Assembly: GCA_009746045.1 (NCBI GenBank)
Contig: RPFO01000310.1
Span: forward strand, 2,901,945-2,965,944
From: Mesostigma viride
Lineage: Eukaryota > Streptophyta > Mesostigmatophyceae > Mesostigmatales > Mesostigmataceae
Length of the DNA: 64,000 nt
Direction of reading: 5' to 3'
Under the pieces are notes generated by a model. It was not told the DNA's origin. It did no database searches and saw only the letters and a list, made by a program, of their open reading frames with translations. A program made the translations under genes and the position numbers. Every line of letters begins with the position of its first letter. The stretch's first letter is position 1. Below, in pieces: positions 51,801-64,000 of the stretch.

Positions 51801-54414
51801 TCTTTGACTAATTTTGATGGTAGTAGCATGATCCCATCGTAGGACAGGGTGGATTCTTTGAACCTCCTTTCCAAACTTTGCATGATTGGGCATGTTGACG
51901 GCAGCATCCCCCCCCCCCTCCCCCCCCCCTTCCCCTTCCAAGGAATATCGGGGCATTGGTGATAGCCGGCACGTCATATCAATAACATGTTCATGCCTGC
52001 ATGTTGATCAATACCGCATTCATGCCCTCCTGTTCATCCATAACACGGTGATGCCCGCAACTGGGCATGCGTCTGGCACTTCGCTAGGCAGACGTTCGTT
52101 GGAGTCCCATATACTACGAGTCGTATAATCCTAGGAGTATTAGTTAGGGGCATGTCTCACCACTCTGGTCCATTTCATCAATCCCGCCAGTTGTCCTGGG
52201 TCCCATGCTGACACCACCATGCATCCTCCTCCCTGACTCTCCTCGCCCCCCCCCTGCAGGCCCGGCAATGCCGTCCCCCTGCCTGACTGGACCTGCCAGC
52301 CATCCACCTGCACCGTCTACAACGCGTCCATCTCCCCGACCGCCCGCGTGGACCGGGCCTTGTCCCTGCTCGCGCGCCCCTCCAATCAACGGCCCCGGCT
52401 GGTCACTGTATACCTAGAGAGTGTTGACTGGCAGGGCCATCGGCACGGGCCGGATAGCCCCCAGGTCGCGGACGCCATAGCGACCGTGGACGCGGCGATT
52501 GGCCGGCTGGTGGCTGGCCTGGAGCAGTTGGGGGGCCTGCGCAAGTACTCACTCATGATCGTGGGGGATCACGGCATGGCGGGCGTGTGCGCTAGTAAGG
52601 TGGGCGGACCTTCTTTGATCTGATGTTGGAAACCAGATGGTTGCTGTTCTTTTTTGTGCGCGTGACATGATGATGATTGTTATATTCTGATTTGGCACAC
52701 CGCAAAGGTGAAAACCATTTGCATGATGATGATTGTTATATGACTGTCACTACTAATATCACTATTATGTATACTTTAGGGCATCTTTCTTATCCTTTAT
52801 ATGTTATAGATTACATATGTAACCGCGCTAATATACATACCGTGCTGGAGCTACGCTGAGTTTTCACGTTCTTTCGCGTAGCGGCACCCGGCTTTCAGTT
52901 TTGTATTTGCTGCTGACCTCGACGGTACGCGCTTGGTGGATGTATTTCGTATCGGCTGCCCCCCGTTGACGGACCTTCCCTCCAGGATCCAGTCGTGGTC
53001 AACCCATTTCATGTTTCAGTACCTAGTATCAAGTGGCCGGGTTTGTAGTACCACAACGCACCGCTCTCACATGATTCATCTATTGCAAAATTTCCGAATT
53101 CCTGGCACCACCCTCCAGTAAAGAGTTTTTTTGCATTTGCTTAGTTTCCTACTTGCTACTTGCCTCGACGATATAATATATGAAAGGCATTTTATACTAC
53201 TAGAGTATGTACTACTATTTTTTTTCAACCTTTCTTTTCAGGTTATTCTGAATCTGTGAATACAGGTTTCGGGTCCCCTGCTCTGCCCGTTTCCCAACAT
53301 CTCGTGTTACGTCCTGATTGCCACGTCACCTTGCCCATTCAAATACCGCACACTCTGGCCTGCAGCTGGTGTACTTGGAGGATTTCTACCCGGCCCTTGC
53401 CCAGGAGGCCACGTTCTCCTCAAACTCGTAAGTCCCATCTCCGATCTATTTCTCAATGTTTACATTTGTCCCTCGGACCTCATGTGATCTAATTTCATTC
53501 CATTTGGACCCAGCACGGCTAGACTAGTAAAGGTTACCCTAGTCCAGTCATCCCTAGTCAGGGCTGCCCTAGTAAGACAACAGCAGTCACGGCGGCCCTA
53601 GTGAACGTGATAATGGTCAAGGCGCCCCTAGGCAGGTACTTGCTTTAGGGAAGGCTACCCTGCAACAAGACAAACAGAGGCGCGGGTTTAGTGGAATCGA
53701 CCGTTGTTAACAATTATTTAAGCGGACTCCCTTGGCATACCTAAGCAAGGCTAGCCCAAGCAAGCATTTCATGCATGGTTTACTCATTGTCGTCAGAAAG
53801 CAACAAACGTGAAAACGCTAGCTGCCCAAATCTGAGATTCCGCGGAACACAGAAAGATGGTTTACTCATGCCACTACCTGTTCCGGTTCTCCTTTTCCCA
53901 TCACACACGGCACGACCCCAGGCCAATGCTCTTCATCTTCCCCAAGGAGCCGTCACAGGCGGCCACCATCTACTCCACCATGAGCGCTGCCATGGCAAAC
54001 GCTGCGGCTGCTGCCAACGACACCCACGTGGGCTTCACGCTGATGCTCAAGGAGTCGTCGCCCGAGCGTCTCCACCTGGCGGCGTCCCGGCTCGTGGGTC
54101 CCATCATCGTTCTCGCGGATGAGGGCTACACGGTGCTGGTGTCGCACAACCAGAGCGCCAGCTGGCTGACATGTGGCGGGTCGCACGGGTTCGACAACCA
54201 GCTGCTGTCAATGCGGACAATCTTCCTTGGCGCGGGGAAGTACTTCACGCAGAAGTCAGCAGGGGGTACACGTTCGGCCACGCCCCTCCCCCCGTTTGAG
54301 AACGTGAACTTGTACTCGGCCATGGCGCGGATACTGGGGCTGGACCCGGCGCCGAATAACGGGAGCCAGAAGATGGTGGATCTGCTGCTGGGTGTCACAA
54401 CGAGCCTAGACTAA
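45879..54414 (+). CDS. Ectonucleotide pyrophosphatase/phosphodiesterase, type II membrane protein
   Basis: Seven exons: 45879-46088, 47609-47837, 49524-49640, 51573-51630, 52260-52599, 53366-53427 and 53922-54414. Lengths sum to 1,509 nt and phases agree, giving 502 residues. A cytosolic tail of about 57 residues precedes one membrane segment (YKISTVVLFAAFVAVCIGWIL) that spans the first splice junction. The catalytic domain has both zinc sites: SIDGFRWDY (Asp107), the nucleophile in KTFPNHY (Thr142), Asn163 in IIANDF, DWQGHRHGPDS (Asp261, His265), GDHGM (Asp308, His309) and GSHGFDN (His428). The family hydrolyses pyrophosphate or phosphodiester bonds of nucleotides or lipids outside the cell. 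No somatomedin-like or nuclease-like domain is present, so it is the compact type. Donor GTGGGC at 52600 is weak; a stronger GTAAGG six bases earlier (from 52595) would break the frame of the next exon. Confidence 0.9.
46739..46980 (+). repeat. 100-bp tandem repeat, about 2.4 units
   Basis: GCCTTGAACTGTGGTTCTGG starts units at 46741, 46841 and 46941, exactly 100 bp apart. It lies in intron 1 of the ENPP gene. Confidence 0.92.
48085..48220 (+). mobile_element. Diverged SINE-like family B fragment
   Basis: TCGCACCCACC, GCACCATGATGCGGAGAGGG, TGTGGCCTGCC, GGAGTGAGAGGCGC and CACCCTCCCTC follow the order of the family B body at 8.74 kb. The tail is missing. It lies in ENPP intron 2. Confidence 0.55.
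48292..48478. mobile_element. TA-flanked foldback MITE
   Basis: The ends CAGTCATTCACGCCTCAAGT and, inverted, CAGTCATTCATGCCTTAAGT are flanked by TA at 48290-48291 and 48479-48480. Internal CACGCC...AAGTTGGGTT blocks repeat in both directions, giving several hairpins. The terminus matches the 1.8-kb transposon at 13.6 kb. Inserted in ENPP intron 2. Confidence 0.85.
48510..48592 (+). repeat. Echo of ENPP exon 2 end and its donor site
   Basis: TGTGCTCCCAG...CAACCAGAGTGAGTGCCGT parallels the true exon end and donor at 47806-47885, which reads TGTTCCCCAG...CAACCACTGTGAGTGCCGT. Similarity continues into the intron through GAGTTGCCGTGG versus GGCTTGCTATGG. Confidence 0.65.
49100..49187 (+). repeat. 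27-bp tandem repeat, three units
   Basis: TGGTCTACACGTTCCGATGC plus TTCTGTC is repeated three times. Intron 2 of the ENPP gene. Confidence 0.9.
49423..49445 (+). repeat. Echo of ENPP exon 3 acceptor and start
   Basis: GCACGGTGTCCAGATTCCAT precedes the true GCACCGTGCCCAGATTCCAT (from 49511) by 88 bp. Two bases differ in about 22. It includes the AG acceptor and the first exon bases. Confidence 0.75.
49707..49940 (+). repeat. Two echoes of ENPP exon 3 end and donor
   Basis: GACTACCCCCCAATATCTGGG with AAGGTAGG at 49707-49735, and GCGAAGTCCTGGGAAGGAGT at 49915-49934, follow the true exon end GACCAACCCCAAGTTCTGGG with GAGGTATGG at 49618-49645. Confidence 0.6.
52686..52721 (-). mobile_element. 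36-bp SINE fragment with 20-bp target duplication
   Basis: Only the last 36 bases of the tRNA-related SINE are present (minus-strand CAAATGGTTTTCACCTTTGC and GGTGTGCCAAATCAGA). Perfect 20-bp direct repeats flank it at 52666-52685 and 52722-52741. Inserted in ENPP intron 5. Confidence 0.9.
53510..53690 (+). repeat. Degenerate CCCTAGT repeats
   Basis: CTAGTCA, CCCTAGT and GGCxxCCCTAG words recur at irregular 15-25 bp spacing in ENPP intron 6. Confidence 0.55.
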
Positions 54415-54424
54415 TCATGCGCAA

Positions 54425-54763
54425 CTTATATATATTAAAAATATAATTACTTACAGCAGAGTGAAATCACTCAAACCAAAGCAAATGCCCAGCTATAAGC
54501 CTATATTCAGAGCCATGTCAAAGCTCTATACTACGATAAGACCAATGGAAACTCCTAACGGGAGGAACCTAATAGCCCTGCTGCACCGCAAAATCACTTA
54601 TATGTATATTAAAAATATAATTACTTACAGCAGAGTGAAATCACTCAAACCAAAGCAAACGCCCAGCCATAAACCTATGTACAGAGCCATGTCAAAGCTC
54701 TATACTACGATAAGACCAATGGAAACGCCTAACGGGAGGAACCTAATAGCCCTGCTTATATGT
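54425..54763 (+). repeat. 174-bp tandem duplication
   Basis: TATATTAAAAATATAATTAC starts copies at 54431 and 54605. The copies differ by only a few substitutions and a small indel. It begins about 15 bases after the ENPP stop and so probably lies in its 3' UTR. Confidence 0.93.
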
Positions 54764-54774
54764 ATATGCAACTT

Positions 54775-57000
54775 ATTTAATCGTGTCCAACTTGATGAGC
54801 GTTTCATTACCTATGTGACTCGCATGTCATAAGTGCGTGACGTGCATGCCTGGCTGGCTCCTCATGTGGGGCTCTGTCATGTAATTGGTGGTGCTGATGC
54901 CTGAGGTTTTGAAGAGACGATTAGGAACTGCGAATGAGAAGAGCCTGGTTCGTTACGTCACAGTTGTGTCCGGGGGGTGGGCATGGGGGGGGTATGCATG
55001 GTCTGCCATTTTTTCGTAGCGCAGCAAAGCCCGGTGGGCAGTTCCATCGGTGACAATGGCTGAGCACATTGCTGCCATTGACAAGATGGAAGGTTGGCCG
55101 GTTGGCTGACTAATGAGAGAGAGTATCAAAGTATTGCTGTACATTATTTTCGGTGCTCCTTTGCACCTGCTGTCTACTCCCTAGCGCGTTCTACCGGGGT
55201 AGGCATAATGAATCCATATGTGTCTGTATCATCGTACACATATGCATTACAGATCTGTTGCCGGCCATTCCAGTGTGTCAAAGTCCACGTGCTTCTTCAT
55301 CTAGATGCAGGGGGGATATCTAAGCCGGGCGGGCACGCATTCGTCTGGTATCACACGTCCATGTCTGCATCCAATCGATCTAGCAATGGCGCCCTCAACC
55401 ATTGAAATATGCAGATCGAATGTAAACATCGTGAGACATCCAGCACTACGTTGTCAAATCGAGTCAGATTGATATTGTCAATGCAATTTTATCGAATGGC
55501 GCATGTATGCCTTCGAAAGCCCACGTCTCCCCCGAATATCAATTAGCTAGCTATGAATGTACGGTTTTCTCTATATTCAGAGACAACTAGATGTAAGCTC
55601 GTGTGCATGACTGCTGAGCGAGACAAATATTCACTATATTGTGTGGTTTATTCTTTCAAGAAGATAAGCTATTTAGCCCATGGAAGCATGGGCAGTATTA
55701 TTCCCCAGTACATGCCAAATAACTAACGACTCCCATATTCACAGCCCGTGGCTTCTGCACTGACCCCCCTACATTTAACTCGCAGAGATCAGTCTGCTTG
55801 CATCGATGAGACCGGGGGAATTGATCACAAAAAGAGTACCATCCCATTATTGTGGGCCACATCTGCAGCTGGCAGCTCACTGCCCGTATGACCATGGCAA
55901 AATCATGCACAGGTATGACCTAGCTTACAGCAATTGATCCACGCCTGTTGGCTGAAACGTGAACCTTCCCAGGCTTTGCAACTGAAAGCCACCCCTCTTT
56001 CCCATGCAACTGGTAGAATCTTGCTTCACAGGCCTGAAAAGGCCTATGCGTCGGAATCCTATGCACCCGATTATTAGACATGCTACCCCAATCAGTGGAA
56101 GGTAACATGTCTGTATTGTCAGCGCTTTGGCCTCCCTGGCCTACCGCAGTTCCCTGCACGCGAGAGATCCGGCCCTGTGTTACAGACAGGGAAGGGTGCC
56201 CTAATTTTCATATATCCCCGTTGGGGATTCAATACTGAGCCAACTGCTCACATGACACCAGGCATTGGTGGTCTTCTTGCACACTTGGTAGCAGTTCAAC
56301 AACGCTGACCAGACATAGTTCGCTGGTGGTACCGATGGTGATACCCATCATATGCCATCAACAGCTCCCAAAGCAATTGCATGCTATTTGATGAAATGAC
56401 CATGGCAACACACCTCCCCGCCATTCCAGCACTAAACAGGGCAACCCACCTAACCTCTTGTAGGGCCAGGGGCTGCATTATCTGCAGCCTGCTACAACTT
56501 CGTCTCTTGCGCTACATCACACAGCCACTATGACAACATGATCGGCCGGGGCTGCCTTGTGAAGCCGTAAGGTCTCCTCAAGCGATATGCCACGGTAAGT
56601 GACACCCGTTAGGGGTTAGTTTACCCAACGAGTGGCTGATCTCCTGGGCTCCGTGCCTCCCTGGCCAGCAGCTGCATGCCCTCCCCCTTCCCAACCAGCT
56701 CCTTCACCACAAGCATTGCGCCTCCTTGCATTGGTCTCTTGACATGCACCACGTTTCCTACTTGCCCGTACATGCACCAGCTCCTCGTCGTCACTCTCCT
56801 CCTTGTCCGCGTGTCCAGTACTGTCCTGCGCAAGTCTTGTTGCTGGATGACTCAGTACAGGACAGTGGTCCCTTCACCTCGCCCTCACAGGCACCAAAGC
56901 TTGCCATCGCCCTTGCACATGATCCCTCTCTAAACCTCCTCCTCCCCACCAGCTGATAGAATTGCAACCTCCAAGACAGCCGGCGCTCTATCAGGCACTG
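54775..57000. other. Gene-free stretch, about 2.2 kb
   Basis: No convincing exon. Short frames on both strands lack motifs. It may hold the ENPP 3' end and sequence downstream of the cytidylyltransferase gene. Confidence 0.4.
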
Positions 57001-57004
57001 CACC

Positions 57005-57148
57005 TCCTTGCCATCAAGGTCATCAAGGTCATCAAGGTCATCAAGGTCATACAGTGGCGGTTGCGTTGATGTGGCACAAATGGCTTCCTTCAGCGTCATC
57101 AGAGGCACTGCACTTCCTCGCCCTCGCAGGCACTGCACCTCCTCCCCC
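57005..57148 (-). repeat. Tandem repeats echoing the last cytidylyltransferase exon
   Basis: On the minus strand GAGGAGGTGCAGTGCCTG recurs with small changes at about 57150, 57125, 57105 and 57000-57020, the first being the end of the last exon. Four ATCAAGGTC units (9 bp) lie at 57017-57048. The copies differ in whether CCTG is followed by TGAGGG or CGAGGG. Confidence 0.65.
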
Positions 57149-63363
<6,215 letters not shown>

Positions 63364-64000
63364 CTGTGTGTGTGTGTGTGTATGTGTGTGTGTGTGTGTG
63401 TGTGGAACAGGGGTGAGGAGGGAGGTACGACTACTCAGTCAGCAAGCCATCACCCACGGCACGAAAACAAGAGGGGGGGAGGGGGGGGGCAGATATAGTA
63501 TTCAGTACGCAGGCCATCATCATGGTGCGTCCATCACGATCTAATGAATCCAGCTGGGGGAGGGGGCGTGGAACAGGGTGTGGGCGGGGGGGGATTGCCA
63601 GTGAGAAAGCAAGCGATCGCGCACGGAGTGCCCATCAGTATGCTCGTCAAGCCAACTGAGGTGGGAGGCGGGAGTCCCCTGGTGCGGGGTAGTGAGGAAT
63701 GAAACAGACATAGAATGAGCGATGAGGAGGGTATCTCATCCACCCCCACGGGATAGCAGGTGGGCAACGGCTGTGCGGTGTTGACTATTCAATAACTGAT
63801 CGCAAAACGGGAAGCACCTATAAGGCATCTCATCCATCGAGCTCAAGAGGGGGAAAGCATGCCAGGTTCAGGGTAGTGGGTAAGTTTCATGGGGCGCGGG
63901 GTATGAGATGTCGGGGGTATGGAATACGCCGGACGATGGCTGCGGCATTTGTTAAAGAATGCCAAAAAATTGCTTCATTCCACCTGCGATAGAACAGGGC
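63364..64000 (-). other. Cytidylyltransferase intron with echoes of the next exon
   Basis: A TG array at 63365-63403 directly precedes the acceptor. Upstream, minus-strand CCAGCTGGATTCATTAGATC with GTGATGGACGCACC (63524-63556) repeats the true CAGCTGGATTGACGAGATTG with TGATGGACGCGCC, about 28 of 33 bases. CAGTTGGCTTGACGAGCATA (63638-63658) is a second, weaker copy. No further exon is recognised to the window edge. Confidence 0.6.

Noticed and set aside
52591-52599. Strong donor GTAAGG at 52595 as the end of ENPP exon 5
   Set aside because: It would put the next exon (LVYLEDFYP) out of frame. The weaker GTGGGC donor at 52600 keeps phase and length.

Overview
This is a nuclear genomic window from a eukaryote, most likely a green alga or early streptophyte (Viridiplantae). 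Three things point that way: exons joined by GT-AG introns of up to about 3 kb; a zinc-finger plus DEDDh exonuclease whose architecture I know from land plants; and a GPI-type secreted protein with proline-rich SPPP linkers like those of algal cell-wall glycoproteins. I cannot name the species. No bacterial operon, rRNA or CRISPR signal was seen.

Five host genes can be built, and splice phases agree at every internal junction I could test. They are: (1) 16.4-19.1 kb, minus, an intronless 889-residue secreted protein with three copies of an unrecognised domain; (2) 25.7-35.0 kb, plus, a five-exon RNA exonuclease of the REX4-like plant type; (3) 37.1-44.8 kb, minus, a six-exon protein with three lysozyme/SLT-like domains, only the last fully canonical; (4) 45.9-54.4 kb, plus, a seven-exon type II membrane ectonucleotide pyrophosphatase/phosphodiesterase with a complete set of metal ligands; (5) 57.1-63.4 kb, minus, the 3' part of CTP:phosphocholine cytidylyltransferase, whose start lies beyond the right edge. 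Genes 3 and 4 are head to head about 1.06 kb apart.

The left third (1-16 kb) is a graveyard of mobile elements: pieces of a retroelement ORF, tails of a Penelope-like element, a tRNA-related SINE, a second SINE-like family with microsatellite tails, a TA-flanked DNA transposon with hairpin ends, and a diverged 2-kb element present again in an intron of the exonuclease gene. A 120-bp inverted repeat brackets 19.4-24.8 kb and encloses a Penelope-like reverse transcriptase, itself interrupted by a SINE. At 35.3-36.5 kb three families are nested inside each other with target-site duplications visible at each layer.

Simple repeats are extreme: about 1.64 kb of nearly pure AAAC, 0.8 kb of CCCT, 1.8 kb of C-rich CCCCTTG-type sequence, and long GCCA, TAA and GTGTGCGT arrays. 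Several lie inside introns and create huge spurious open frames.

The most unusual signal is in the introns of the cytidylyltransferase and ENPP genes. They carry degenerate 'echoes' of the neighbouring exon edge: repeated copies of the acceptor plus first exon bases upstream, and of the last exon bases plus donor downstream. This suggests that introns here grew by tandem duplication of splice-junction segments. I know of no named system that matches it.
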